A stretch of DNA of 23,351 bases from Beijerinckiaceae bacterium (GCA_022702195.1 JAKONB010000205.1:1-23351), one strand, 5' to 3'; shown: positions 7,509 through 15,636, counted from the stretch's first letter. Program-made: numbers and translations. Notes: generated by a model from the letters alone, not told the origin.

Positions 7509-8510
7509 TCAATGGCCATTCAGGAAATCGAGCATCGTCGCGTTGAAGCGGTCGGTGGCCTCCATGTGGACGAGATGGCCGATCCCCGCAAACACCTCGG
7601 CGCGACCGTTGGACATCTGTGCTGCCAGCGCTCTCGCATGGGCGGCGTTCTGACCCATGCCGGCTCGCAGGGCCTGCGGGGCGAAGGATTTTCCGGGGGC
7701 GTTGTGGTCGTTCTCCCCCATGACGAACAGCGTCGGCACCTGGATCAGCGGGATCTCGTGGACCACCGGCTGGCCCCAGATGATCTGGTAGGAATTCACG
7801 AAGGATTGGAGCCAACGCGGATAGTCGCCCGACCCCTTCACCCGCTCGCGCAGGGATACGAACGGTTCGATGGCCGAGTCCGGCAGGGAGAGGGCGTAGT
7901 TGGTCATGAGCTGGCGGCGATAGGAGTCGGCGGTGGCGTCACCCTCCAGACGCAGCAGGGTGGCGTCGGAGACCGGTGGCACCGTGAACCGGTAATCCTC
8001 CAGGCCGATCGGGGCCTCCAGCACGAGGCTGTTCACCCGGTCCGGCGCGTTGCGGGTCAGCCGCACGGCGAGCATGCCGCCCATGGAATGGGCCACCAGG
8101 TCGATGCGGGGCAATTGCAGCGCATCGAGCAGGGCCACGGTCTCGGCGGCCATCACGTCGAAGCTGAACGGCCGCACCGGCTTCGACGACTTGCCGAAGC
8201 CGAGCTGATCGGGCGCCACCACGCGGTACCCGGCGCGCGTCAGCACCGCGATCACCGGCTGCCAGTAGCTCGACGGAAAATTGCGCCCGTGCAGGAGCAG
8301 CACGGTGCGCCCGTTGGGATTGTCCGCCGCCGGCACGTCCATGTAGGCGAGGCGCTGGCGCTCGCCGTCGCGGGTGAGGTCGAGGAAACGCACCGGATAC
8401 GGATAGGCGAAGCCCTCGAGGCCGATGCCCAGGGGCGTGGTCTCCTCGGCGCGCGGGGTCGCCGGCAGGAGAGCGAGACCGGCGGCGAGGAGCAGGACCG
8501 GAAGGCGCAT
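7509..8510 (-). CDS. Exported alpha/beta hydrolase
   Basis: Encodes 333 residues starting at the ATG at 8510, with AGGAAA just upstream. An N-terminal signal peptide is evident (MRLPVLLLAAGLALLPATPRA, cleavage near residue 21), so the enzyme is probably periplasmic. The catalytic frame of the fold is complete: oxyanion-hole HG at 74-75 (LLLHGRNF), nucleophile Ser142 in AHSMGG, acid Asp268 in GENDHN, and His312 in GIGHLVH. The cap segment lies between about residues 170 and 250. Such proteins include esterases, haloalkane dehalogenases and epoxide hydrolases; the acid following the sixth strand and the lack of a halide-binding Trp after the nucleophile suggest esterase-like activity, but the substrate is unknown. 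Confidence 0.87.
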   Translation of the reverse strand: MRLPVLLLAAGLALLPATPRAEETTPLGIGLEGFAYPYPVRFLDLTRDGERQRLAYMDVPAADNPNGRTVLLLHGRNFPSSYWQPVIAVLTRAGYRVVAPDQLGFGKSSKPVRPFSFDVMAAETVALLDALQLPRIDLVAHSMGGMLAVRLTRNAPDRVNSLVLEAPIGLEDYRFTVPPVSDATLLRLEGDATADSYRRQLMTNYALSLPDSAIEPFVSLRERVKGSGDYPRWLQSFVNSYQIIWGQPVVHEIPLIQVPTLFVMGENDHNAPGKSFAPQALRAGMGQNAAHARALAAQMSNGRAEVFAGIGHLVHMEATDRFNATMLDFLNGH

Positions 8511-8630
8511 GGGAGGTTTCCTGTCGGCACGCCCAGGGACGGGTTTGCGAGCGATGCCCGCGCGGGCGTGACCGGGACGTGACATAGGGCACTTGCGAAA
8601 CCGGGAGGAGAGCGCCACCCGGTCTGCCTG

Positions 8631-10034
8631 ATGACGAACGCGGCCGGCGAGCCTGATCGACCCACGCCCGATCAACCGATGGACGGCCTGCCGATCCGGG
8701 AGCGCATGCTGGCGCTGCTGGCGATCGGCCTGGCCATGACCATGGCGGTGCTCGACGGCGCCATCGTCAACGTCGCCCTGCCGGTGATGGCCAAGGATCT
8801 GGCGGTGGACCCGGCCTCGGCGATCTTCGTCACCAACGCCTTCCAGATCGCGGTGACGGCGGCGCTGCTGCCCCTGGCCTCGCTCGGCGACATCCTGGGC
8901 TACCGCAGGATCTACCTGTCCGGCCTCGTCTTGTTCACCGTCGCCTCGCTGGCCTGCGCCCTGTCGCCCTCGCTGAACTGGCTCATCGCCGCCCGGGTGG
9001 CGCAGGGACTGGGCGCCGCCGGCATCATGAGCGTCAACATCGCCCTGGTGCGCTTCATCTATCCGCATCGGCTGATCGGCCGGGGCGTCGGCAACGTCGC
9101 GCTGGTGGTGGCGATGGCCTCGGCGGCGGGACCCACCGTGGCGGCCGGCATCCTGTCGGTGGCGACATGGCCCTGGCTGTTCCTCGTCAACCTGCCGGTG
9201 GGTGCCCTCGCGCTCGCCATCGGCGCCCGGACGCTGCCGGTGACGCCCACCAGCGGCCACCGCTTCGACGGGGTGAGCGCGCTGCTCAACGCGCTCACCT
9301 TCGGGCTGCTGATCATCGGCGTCGATGGGCTCGGCGAGCCGGCCGGGCGCGGCCTCGCCCTGGCCGAGATCGGGGCCGCCCTGGCCATCGGCACGGTGTT
9401 CGTGCGCCGTCAGGCGCGGATGGCGGCGCCGCTCCTGCCCGTGGACCTCATGCGGATCCCGGCCTTCGCCCTCTCGATGGCGACCTCCATCGCCTCCTTC
9501 GCCGCGCAGATGATGGCCTACGTGGCCCTGCCGTTCTACTTCCAGGACGTGCTGCACTTCTCGGAGACCCGCACCGGGTTCCTGATGACGCCCTGGCCCA
9601 TCGCCATCGCGCTGGCGGCGCCGCTCTCGGGGCGGCTCTCCGACCGCTACACCCCCGGCCTGATCAGCGGTTTCGGCCTCGCTGTGCTGTCGGCCGGCAT
9701 CTGCGCCGTCGCCCTGCTGCCCCCCGACGCCTCGGCCCTCGATATCGGCTGGCGGCTCGCCCTGTGCGGCCTCGGCTTCGGCACGTTCCAATCGCCCAAC
9801 AACCGGATCATCGTGACGAGCGCGCCACGCTCGCGCAGCGGGGGGGCGAGCGGGATGCAATCCACCGCGCGGCTCACCGGCCAATCCCTCGGCGCCGCCC
9901 TGGTGGCGGTGATCTTCGGCCTCCATGCGGGCGGGGGCGCCGCCGGGCCGGTGGCGGCCGCCCTGTGGTGCGCGGCGGGCCTCGCCGCCTTCGGTTCGGT
10001 GGCGAGCGTGATGCGGCGGCTGCCGGAGGGCTGA
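8631..10034 (+). CDS. MFS drug/proton antiporter, DHA2 (14-TM) family
   Basis: Encodes 467 residues. The LDGAIVNVALP motif in the first transmembrane helix (about residues 40-50) is the hallmark of DHA2 exporters such as EmrB and QacA, which expel lipophilic or cationic compounds using the proton gradient. Also seen: motif A-like ASLGDILGYRRIYLSG after helix 2, AARVAQGLGAAGIM in helix 4, a motif C-like GPTVAAGIL in helix 5, and about 14 hydrophobic segments. The gene is divergent from the alpha/beta hydrolase, with 120 bases shared upstream. GGGAGGAGAG lies about 19 bases before the ATG, too far for a standard spacing, so the true start may differ by a few codons. No membrane-fusion (EmrA-like) partner or regulator is adjacent. 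Confidence 0.9.
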   Translation: MTNAAGEPDRPTPDQPMDGLPIRERMLALLAIGLAMTMAVLDGAIVNVALPVMAKDLAVDPASAIFVTNAFQIAVTAALLPLASLGDILGYRRIYLSGLVLFTVASLACALSPSLNWLIAARVAQGLGAAGIMSVNIALVRFIYPHRLIGRGVGNVALVVAMASAAGPTVAAGILSVATWPWLFLVNLPVGALALAIGARTLPVTPTSGHRFDGVSALLNALTFGLLIIGVDGLGEPAGRGLALAEIGAALAIGTVFVRRQARMAAPLLPVDLMRIPAFALSMATSIASFAAQMMAYVALPFYFQDVLHFSETRTGFLMTPWPIAIALAAPLSGRLSDRYTPGLISGFGLAVLSAGICAVALLPPDASALDIGWRLALCGLGFGTFQSPNNRIIVTSAPRSRSGGASGMQSTARLTGQSLGAALVAVIFGLHAGGGAAGPVAAALWCAAGLAAFGSVASVMRRLPEG

Positions 10035-10125
10035 TCCCCCGTGAGACACCGGGGCGCGGAGGCCCCGTGGCCGGATCGCCCCGTCGGGCGTTGACCCGGC
10101 GCAGCGACAACCACGGAGGCCATCC

Positions 10126-10935
10126 ATGGATATCGATCTCACGGGCCGGCGCGCCCTCGTCACGGGCTCCACCGGCGGCATCGGCTACGCCATCGCCAAG
10201 GCCCTGGCCGAACTCGGCGCCACGGTGGCGGTGAACGGGCGCACGCCGGAGCGCGTGCGCGACGCCATCGCGACGCTCAAGAAGCAGACCGGCAGCCATT
10301 GCTTCATCGCCGCCCCGGGTGACGTGGCCCATGCCGCCGGGGTCGAACGGGTCCGCTCGGGGCTGCCGGAGGTGGACATTCTGGTGAACAACACCGGCAT
10401 CTTCGAGCCGAAACCCTTCTTCGACATCCCGGACGAGGATTGGCAGCGCTTCTTCGAGACCAACGTGATGAGCGGCGTGCGCCTGTCGCGGGTCTACACC
10501 CCCGGCATGGTCGCGCGCAGCTGGGGCCGCGTGGTCTTCATCGCGAGCGAATCGGCCATCAACATCCCGCCGGAGATGGTGCATTACGGGATGACCAAGA
10601 CGGCGCAGCTCGCGGTGTCGCGCGGGCTCGCCGAGACCGTGTCGGGCACCGGCGTCACGGTGAACAGCGTGCTGCCGGGGCCGACCCTCTCGGAGGGCGT
10701 GGCCGACTTCCTCGCCAAGATGGCGCCGGGCGGGGACTCCAATCCCACCACCGCCGACCTCGAGGCGATGGGCCGCCAGTTCATCGCCGACCACCGGCCG
10801 AGTTCCCTGCTGGGGCGGCTCGCCACCGTGGAGGAGGTCGCCAATATGGTGGCCTATGTCTGCAGCCCGGCGGCGAGCGCCACCAGCGGCGCCGCCCTGC
10901 GGGTGGATGGCGGAGCGGTCCGCAGCATCACCTGA
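10126..10935 (+). CDS. Short-chain dehydrogenase/reductase (SDR)
   Basis: Encodes 269 residues of the classical SDR fold. Cofactor loop TGSTGGIG at 13-20; NGRTPERV after strand 2 (Arg39 suggests NADP preference); NNTG at 88-91; active site Ser141, Tyr154 and Lys158 (HYGMTK); then PGPTLSEGV, the usual flexible substrate lid, and C-terminal GAALRVDGG. GGAGG sits 8 bases before the ATG. These are cytosolic oxidoreductases acting on alcohols, ketones or acyl-carrier intermediates; the substrate is not evident. It lies 91 bases downstream of the MFS gene on the same strand, so co-transcription is possible. Nearest named relatives by feel are oxidoreductases annotated as 3-oxoacyl-ACP reductase-like. 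Confidence 0.9.
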   Translation: MDIDLTGRRALVTGSTGGIGYAIAKALAELGATVAVNGRTPERVRDAIATLKKQTGSHCFIAAPGDVAHAAGVERVRSGLPEVDILVNNTGIFEPKPFFDIPDEDWQRFFETNVMSGVRLSRVYTPGMVARSWGRVVFIASESAINIPPEMVHYGMTKTAQLAVSRGLAETVSGTGVTVNSVLPGPTLSEGVADFLAKMAPGGDSNPTTADLEAMGRQFIADHRPSSLLGRLATVEEVANMVAYVCSPAASATSGAALRVDGGAVRSIT

Positions 10936-11125
10936 CCGCCCCGCCGGCGTCTTGAAACCGTCTCCCGACGCCGCTATCGCCGACGCGACGATGGCGGACG
11001 GGCGCGCACGCGCTCAGCGCCGAAATGGTGGCCGGTGCGGCGTCAAAGAGCGCGTCGAAACAGGATGTTGGAGACGTGACCCGATCCAGCGGGATGGGGT
11101 CACGCGTCTCGAGAGGGATGCTGCC

Positions 11126-12013
11126 ATGACCGAGATACGCCCCCGCCGCTCGCTCCTCTCCCTGCCCGGCTCGCATGCCCGCGCGCTGGAGAAGGCGCAG
11201 GGCCTGCCCGCCGACGCGGTGATGATCGACCTCGAGGATGCGGTGGCGCCCGAGGCGAAGGCGGCGGCCCGCGCATCCGTCGCCGAGGCGGTGGCCGCGC
11301 GCCGCTTCGGCCGCCGCGAGGTGGTGGTGCGCATCAACCCCCTCGAAACGCCCTGGGGCGAGGCGGATCTCGCCGCCATCGCGCCGGCCGGGCCGGACGC
11401 GATCCTGGTGCCGAAGGTGAGCGGGCCGGATGCCCTGGTGGCCGTGGGCTCGCGTCTGCGCCGCCTCGGCGCCCCCGACCGCACCCATGTCTGGGCGATG
11501 ATCGAGAGCCCGATGGCGATCCTGCACATCGCCGAGATCGCCAGTTCCGCGCGCGACGTGGACACCCGCCTCGCCTGCCTGGTGCTGGGTCCCAACGACC
11601 TCGCCAAGGCGAGCCGGGTGCGGCTCGCCGCCCCCGGCCGGGCGCCGCTGATGCCCTGGCTGATGGGGACGATCGCCGCCGCCCGCGCCTACGAGATCGA
11701 CGTGATCGACGGCATCTACAACGCGTTCCGGGATGCCGAAGGGTTCCGGGCCGAGTGCGAGCAGGGCCGCGATTGCGGGTTCGACGGCAAGATGCTGGTC
11801 CATCCCGACCAGATCGCCACCGCCAACGCCACGTTCGGCCCCACCGCGGAGGCCGTGGCCGAGGCCCGCGCGATCATCGCCGTCTTCCAGGCCCCCGAGA
11901 ATGCCCATCGGGGCGCCGTCGCGTTCGAGGGGCGGATGATCGAGCGCCTGCACGCCGTGGACGCCGCGCGCGTCGTCGCCATGGCCGAGGCCATCGCGGC
12001 GCGCCACCCGTGA
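11126..12013 (+). CDS. CitE-like HpcH/HpaI aldolase/citrate lyase family protein
   Basis: Encodes 295 residues. Members cleave or form C-C bonds in CoA-thioesters such as citryl-, malyl- or citramalyl-CoA, or act as malyl-CoA thioesterases. Seen: RRSLLSLPGSHARALEKA (substrate-entry region), DLEDAV at 35-40, VVVRINP with substrate-binding Arg69, MIESP with metal-ligand Glu127, LGPNDL with metal-ligand Asp158, and GFDGKMLVHPDQI at 218-230, all in the expected order of the TIM barrel. GAGAGGGA lies upstream of the ATG at 11126; the frame is open further upstream without family sequence. The methylotroph context suggests malyl-CoA or mesaconyl-CoA chemistry (Mcl2-like), but that is inference. It overlaps dut by 4 bases. 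Confidence 0.88.
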   Translation: MTEIRPRRSLLSLPGSHARALEKAQGLPADAVMIDLEDAVAPEAKAAARASVAEAVAARRFGRREVVVRINPLETPWGEADLAAIAPAGPDAILVPKVSGPDALVAVGSRLRRLGAPDRTHVWAMIESPMAILHIAEIASSARDVDTRLACLVLGPNDLAKASRVRLAAPGRAPLMPWLMGTIAAARAYEIDVIDGIYNAFRDAEGFRAECEQGRDCGFDGKMLVHPDQIATANATFGPTAEAVAEARAIIAVFQAPENAHRGAVAFEGRMIERLHAVDAARVVAMAEAIAARHP

Positions 12014-12492
12014 GCCTGCCCCTGCGGGTCGAACTCCGCCTCCTCGACCCGCGCCTGACCGGCTGGGGGTTTCCGCGCTGGGGCTCCGAGGCGGCGGCCG
12101 GGCTCGACCTCCAGGCCTGCCTCGACGCACCGCTCGCGCTGGCCCCCCAGGCCCCGGCGGTCCTGATCCCGGCGGGCTTCGCGGCGATCATCCGGGACCC
12201 GGATTGGTGCGCGATGATCTATCCGCGCTCCGGCCTCGGGCACCGCGACGGCCTCGTGCTCGGCAACGGCGTCGGGGTGATCGACGCGGATTACGAGGGG
12301 CCGCTGATGGTCTCGGCCTGGAACCGCAATCCGCCGGGGTCGGCCGCCCCGATCACCATCCGGCCCGGCGAGCGCATCGCCCAGCTCGTCTTCACCCGCA
12401 TCACCCGCCCGCACGTCACCGTGACGGAGGGGCCGGGTCCCTCGACCACCGGCCGCGGACAGGGCGGCTTCGGCTCCACCGGTGTGGAATAG
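12010..12492 (+). CDS. dut: dUTP diphosphatase (dUTPase)
   Basis: Hydrolyses dUTP to dUMP and pyrophosphate, keeping uracil out of DNA and supplying dTMP synthesis; a cytosolic trimer. All five family motifs are present over 160 residues: motif 1 AGLDLQA (30-36), motif 2 PRSGLG (72-77), motif 3 GNGVGVIDADYEGPL (85-99) with the catalytic aspartate in IDADY, motif 4 ERIAQLVF (121-128), and the C-terminal motif 5 RGQGGFGSTG (149-158) that closes over the active site. The start is a GTG overlapping the upstream stop as GTGA, so translation is probably coupled to the CitE-like gene. In many alphaproteobacteria dut follows coaBC instead, so this pairing is uncommon. A hairpin follows the stop. Confidence 0.97.
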   Translation: MSLPLRVELRLLDPRLTGWGFPRWGSEAAAGLDLQACLDAPLALAPQAPAVLIPAGFAAIIRDPDWCAMIYPRSGLGHRDGLVLGNGVGVIDADYEGPLMVSAWNRNPPGSAAPITIRPGERIAQLVFTRITRPHVTVTEGPGPSTTGRGQGGFGSTGVE

Positions 12493-12503
12493 GCCCCGCC
12501 CCT

Positions 12504-12525
12504 CCCCGGCGCAGCGGCGCCGGGG
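12504..12525 (+). terminator. Hairpin downstream of dut
   Basis: Perfect 9-bp stem CCCCGGCGC/GCGCCGGGG with loop AGCG, starting 12 bases after the dut stop. There is no T-tract, which is common in GC-rich alphaproteobacteria, so termination strength cannot be judged. Confidence 0.55.
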
Positions 12526-12747
12526 ATCGCGTCAACGGTCACGCCCGTTCAGCGATCCGACAGATCGGCCGGAGTAGAACACCTCAACGGCCGAGCTTTC
12601 GACGCCCCTCCCCGACACGAACGATTGTTTCCGCAATATTTCGCAGAAACACGATCGTCTCGCCTTTGATTAAGATCGCATGAATAGCGGTTTCAGACCG
12701 CATTAAACCGCGCAGCCCTAGCACCGGCATCGACAGGACGGCAGAGC

Positions 12748-12794
12748 GATCTCCCGATGTGCAGAGTCACATCGCCAGCCATGCGCGGGAGATC
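12748..12794. promoter_or_regulatory. Nested inverted repeats in the nepR leader
   Basis: Outer arms GATCTCCCG (12748-12756) and CGGGAGATC (12786-12794) are perfect complements. Inside them an independent perfect 7-bp hairpin CGATGTG/CACATCG lies at 12755-12774 with a 6-base loop, sharing two bases with the left outer arm, so the two structures partly compete. The element ends 34 bases before the nepR ATG, and is probably within the mRNA leader or an operator. Confidence 0.45.
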
Positions 12795-12828
12795 CGATTG
12801 GCCGTCCCCCACCGAACGGTGAGTAGCG

Positions 12829-13137
12829 ATGCCCCACGATCAGAGCGATGCGCGGCTGTGCGTCATCCCCGGCGCCCAGGCCCCGCCAGGTCTGGCCCAG
12901 GCCCCGCCAAGTGTGGGGACCCCGCCACGTGTGGAGGCCGGACCCGTCGGTCACGCTCCGCCCGCCCCGACCGGCAGGCCGAAGAACGGCCTCCGCCTGG
13001 ATGCGGAGAGCCGCCGCCGGATCGGCCGCAACCTGCGGGTGCTCTACGGCGACGTTCTGAGCCAGCCCCTGCCGGAGCGGTTCGCGGCACTCCTGGCCGA
13101 CCTCTCCGCCCGCGACGAGACGGGAGGGGCCGCATGA
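12829..13137 (+). CDS. nepR: NepR-family anti-sigma factor
   Basis: Encodes 102 residues. NepR binds and holds EcfG inactive; phosphorylated PhyR releases it by mimicking the sigma factor, turning on the alphaproteobacterial general stress response. The family core is at residues 57-95 (LDAESRRRIGRNLRVLYGDV, then SQPLPERFAALLADL), with the usual two amphipathic helices separated by the Q-P-L-P linker. The preceding 50 residues are Pro/Ala/Gly-rich, disordered-looking and encoded partly by a 21-base tandem repeat; most NepR proteins are shorter (about 60-70 residues), so the true start could lie further downstream, but no better site is obvious. The stop overlaps the ecfG ATG as ATGA. No phyR or partner kinase is in the window. 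Confidence 0.9.
   Translation: MPHDQSDARLCVIPGAQAPPGLAQAPPSVGTPPRVEAGPVGHAPPAPTGRPKNGLRLDAESRRRIGRNLRVLYGDVLSQPLPERFAALLADLSARDETGGAA
12874..12933 (+). repeat. 21-base tandem repeat within nepR
   Basis: Two adjacent 21-base units (12874-12894 and 12895-12915) differ at only two positions, and a third, 18-base degenerate unit follows at 12916-12933. The units share CCCCGCCA-GT-TG. Being a multiple of three, they preserve the frame and encode repeated Ala-Pro-Pro-type residues in the NepR N-terminal linker. Confidence 0.75.
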
Positions 13138-13715
13138 CCGGCCACGCCCTGCAACCGGTCGGCACGCCGCGCGGCGCCGACGACGAGATGCGCCATCTCC
13201 TGCTCGGTGCCATTCCGGCGCTGAGGGCCTTCGCCTTCTCGCTCACCTACGACCTGGACCGGAGCGACGACCTCGTTCAGGACACCCTGGTGCGCGCCTG
13301 GACCAAGGCGGACAGCTTCACCCGCGGCACCAACCTCACCGCCTGGCTGTTCACGATCCTGCGCAACCTGTTCTACTCCGAGCAGCGCAAGCGCAAGCGC
13401 GAGGTCGAGGATGCGGACGGGCACCATGCCGGGCGGCTCACCAGCCTGCCCGAGCAGGAGATCCGCGTCGAGATGCGGGAGTTTCAGGTGGCGCTGAACC
13501 TCCTGCCGTTCAGCCAGCGCGAGGCCCTCGTCCTCGTGGGCGCCCAGAACTTCACCTACGAGGAGGCCGCCGCGATCTGCGGCGTCGCCGTGGGGACCAT
13601 GAAGAGCCGGGTGAGCCGCGCGCGGGTGCGGCTGATCGAGGCGCTGGGCATGACCGGCACCGACGAGATCGGCGCCGACGCCTTCACCCGGGCGGCCCTC
13701 GGCGCCGGTCCATGA
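13134..13715 (+). CDS. ecfG: EcfG-family general stress response sigma factor
   Basis: Encodes 193 residues. ECF15-type sigma factor that directs RNA polymerase to general stress genes once freed from NepR. Region 2 spans about 25-92, including RSDDLVQDTLVRAWTKADSF and TAWLFTILRNLFYSEQRK (core-binding and -10 recognition). Region 4 spans about 115-172 (LPFSQREALVLVGAQNFTYEEAAAICG, then GTMKSRVSRARVRL), the helix-turn-helix reading the -35. GGGAGGGG precedes the ATG, which overlaps the nepR stop as ATGA, giving coupled and roughly matched synthesis of sigma and anti-sigma. The C-terminal 20 residues are a variable tail. Methylobacteria often have several EcfG paralogues; which one this is cannot be told here. 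Confidence 0.93.
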   Translation: MTGHALQPVGTPRGADDEMRHLLLGAIPALRAFAFSLTYDLDRSDDLVQDTLVRAWTKADSFTRGTNLTAWLFTILRNLFYSEQRKRKREVEDADGHHAGRLTSLPEQEIRVEMREFQVALNLLPFSQREALVLVGAQNFTYEEAAAICGVAVGTMKSRVSRARVRLIEALGMTGTDEIGADAFTRAALGAGP

Positions 13716-13718
13716 GAC

Positions 13719-13778
13719 GTCCATGACACCGAGGCGGGCGCCGCGCCCGCCCCGGTGGACGGGGCCCGGTTCATGGAC
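13719..13778 (+). terminator. Strong hairpin terminator after ecfG
   Basis: Stem 13727-13740 pairs with 13744-13757 (CACCG, A/C mismatch, GGCGGGCG) around a 3-base CCG loop. It is flanked by further complementary arms GTCCATGA (13719-13726) and TCATGGAC (13771-13778). It starts four bases after the ecfG stop, separating the stress operon from the ABC exporter. No T-tract. Confidence 0.65.
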
Positions 13779-13869
13779 AGGGTCATGCCGGGTCTCTATT
13801 GGGCTTGGCCTTGATGCAGAACGCTCAAGGCCCCGCCGCCCCCCTGGCGCTCCCCTTCGGACTCCGCCC

Positions 13870-15636
13870 ATGCGCGCGCTGATCGACCTCGTCCGCATCC
13901 TGCGCGGGCGCGAACGGTTCCGGCTGGCGCTGATCGCCCTCGGCCTGGCGCTCGCCGCCCTGCTCGAGGTGGTGGGCGTCGCCTCGGTGGTCCCGTTCCT
14001 CACCCTGGTGGGCGATCCGAGCGCCGGCGGGCGGATTCCCTACCTCGCGCAGATCCGCGACGCCCTCGGCCTCACGAACGACCGCACCTTCCTGCTGGCG
14101 ACCGGCGCGGCGGCCCTCGTCGCCATCCTGACCACCAGCGTGGTCAATGCCGCGCTGACCTTCGCCCAGCTCCTGTTCACCAACCTCACCGGCTACGGCC
14201 TCGCCCGCCGCCTGCTCGCCCGCTACGTCGACCGCGAGCGGCTGTTCTTCGCCCATGCCAACAGCGCGGAACTCGCCAAGAACGTGCTGTCGGAGACCGA
14301 CAGGCTGGTGACCGGGGTGCTGACCCCGATCACCGTCATCGCCTCGCGCAGCTTCTCGGCGCTGGCGGTGATCGTCTTCCTGGTCTTCTACGCGCCGCGC
14401 CTCGCCCTGATCCTCGGCGGCGGCTTCGGCGGACTCTACGTTCTCCTCTACCTCGTCATGCGGGCGCGGCTCGCCCGGATCGGCGCCCGGGCGGTGACCG
14501 ACAACGAGCGGCGCTACCGGGTGGTGCAGGAGACCTTCGGGGCGCTCACCGAACTGAAGCTCTACGGCCGCGCCGGCACCTTCTCCGCCGCCTTCGACGC
14601 CCCCGCCCGGGCCTATGCGCAGGCCACCGCCGCGAGCCTGCTCACCGGCCAGTTGCCGCGCTTCGTGATCGAATCCCTGGCCTTCGGCGGCGTCATCGTC
14701 GTGGTCCTGTTCGCCCTGGCGCAGGGGCTGGACACCGCCGGCCTGCTGCCGCTCCTCGGGCTTTTCGCCTTCGCGGGCTACCGGATGCTGCCGGCCTTCC
14801 AGAACATCTTCAATGCGGTGGCCCAGTTGCGCTTCTATCTGCCGGCCGTGCGCGTGGTGGTGGACGAATTGGCCGGCGAGCGCCCGGCGCCCCCCCGTAC
14901 GGCCGAGCGCCTGCCCTTCGGGTCGGCCCTGCGCCTGTGCGGCGTCGGTTTCGACTATGCGCCGGATCGCCCGACCCTCCACCCGCTCGACCTGACGATC
15001 GCGGCCCATACGGTCGTGGGGATCGTCGGACGCACGGGTTCGGGCAAGTCGACCCTGATCGGCCTCATCCTCGGCATCCTCACACCGACCACCGGGACCA
15101 TCACGGTCGACGGGAAGGCCCTCGACGCGCAGACCCTTCCGGCTTGGCAGAACCGCATCGGCTACGTGCCGCAGGACGTCTTCCTCATCGACGGCACGGT
15201 GGCGGAGAACATCGCGCTCGGCTTTCCCCCCGCCTCCATCGACCGGGCGGCCATGGAGCGCGCCGCGCGGCTCGCGGGCATCCACGACGTGGTGATGGGC
15301 CTGGAGCGGGGTTACGAATCCGGGGTGGGCGAGCGCGGGGTGCGGCTCAGCGGCGGTCAGCGCCAGCGGCTCGGCATCGCGCGCGCGCTCTATCACGACC
15401 CGGACGTGATCGTCTTCGACGAGGCCACCAGCGCCCTCGACGGCGAGACCGAGGCCGCCGTGATGGCGGCCATCGCCGCCCTGTCGGGCCGGCGGACCAT
15501 CATCCTGATCGCCCACCGGCTGACGAGTCTGGCGCGCGCCGACATCGTCCACGTCCTGGAGGCCGGCCGCCTCGTCGCCTCGGGCAGGCCGGCGGACGTG
15601 CTGCCCGCTTCCCCGGCCGTCCCGGCCCAGGCCTGA
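13870..15636 (+). CDS. ABC exporter (fused membrane and ATPase domains)
   Basis: Encodes 588 residues: an N-terminal transmembrane domain of about six helices (roughly residues 15-330) fused to a nucleotide-binding domain. ATPase motifs: Walker A GRTGSGKST (387-395), Q-loop YVPQDVFLIDGT, signature LSGGQ (493-497), Walker B VIVFDEATSALD with Asp517 and catalytic Glu518, and switch His549. All catalytic residues are intact. The sequence style (LFFAHANSAELAKNVLSETDRLV in the first half, QDVFLIDGTVAENIALG) resembles PglK-type flippases for lipid-linked oligosaccharides and MsbA-like exporters; a polysaccharide or lipid substrate is inference. It would work as a homodimer in the inner membrane. 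No glycosyltransferase is adjacent. The ribosome binding site is weak. Confidence 0.9.
   Translation: MRALIDLVRILRGRERFRLALIALGLALAALLEVVGVASVVPFLTLVGDPSAGGRIPYLAQIRDALGLTNDRTFLLATGAAALVAILTTSVVNAALTFAQLLFTNLTGYGLARRLLARYVDRERLFFAHANSAELAKNVLSETDRLVTGVLTPITVIASRSFSALAVIVFLVFYAPRLALILGGGFGGLYVLLYLVMRARLARIGARAVTDNERRYRVVQETFGALTELKLYGRAGTFSAAFDAPARAYAQATAASLLTGQLPRFVIESLAFGGVIVVVLFALAQGLDTAGLLPLLGLFAFAGYRMLPAFQNIFNAVAQLRFYLPAVRVVVDELAGERPAPPRTAERLPFGSALRLCGVGFDYAPDRPTLHPLDLTIAAHTVVGIVGRTGSGKSTLIGLILGILTPTTGTITVDGKALDAQTLPAWQNRIGYVPQDVFLIDGTVAENIALGFPPASIDRAAMERAARLAGIHDVVMGLERGYESGVGERGVRLSGGQRQRLGIARALYHDPDVIVFDEATSALDGETEAAVMAAIAALSGRRTIILIAHRLTSLARADIVHVLEAGRLVASGRPADVLPASPAVPAQA

Larger units (their letters stand above)
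12493..12828. promoter_or_regulatory. Intergenic region between dut and nepR
   Basis: Contains a terminator-like hairpin close to dut, an AT-richer stretch at about 12620-12715 with an imperfect inverted repeat (TGTTTC at 12626-12631 against GAAACA at 12646-12651, extended by CGAT/ATCG), and a nested inverted repeat shortly before nepR. The AT-richer part is the likely promoter zone. I looked for the EcfG-type promoter (GGAAC, about 16-18 bases, GTT) expected for an autoregulated general stress operon and saw no convincing match. No gene is supported here. Confidence 0.5.

Noticed and set aside
8520..10181. Very long minus-strand open frame extending the alpha/beta hydrolase upstream through the MFS gene
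   Set aside because: Codons are the antisense shadow of the MFS and SDR genes in GC-rich DNA; the hydrolase's signal peptide and ribosome binding site fix its start at 8510.
12493..12828. EcfG-type promoter (GGAAC...GTT) upstream of nepR
   Set aside because: Only fragments such as GAAAC or AGAAC occur, without a matching -10 at the right distance.
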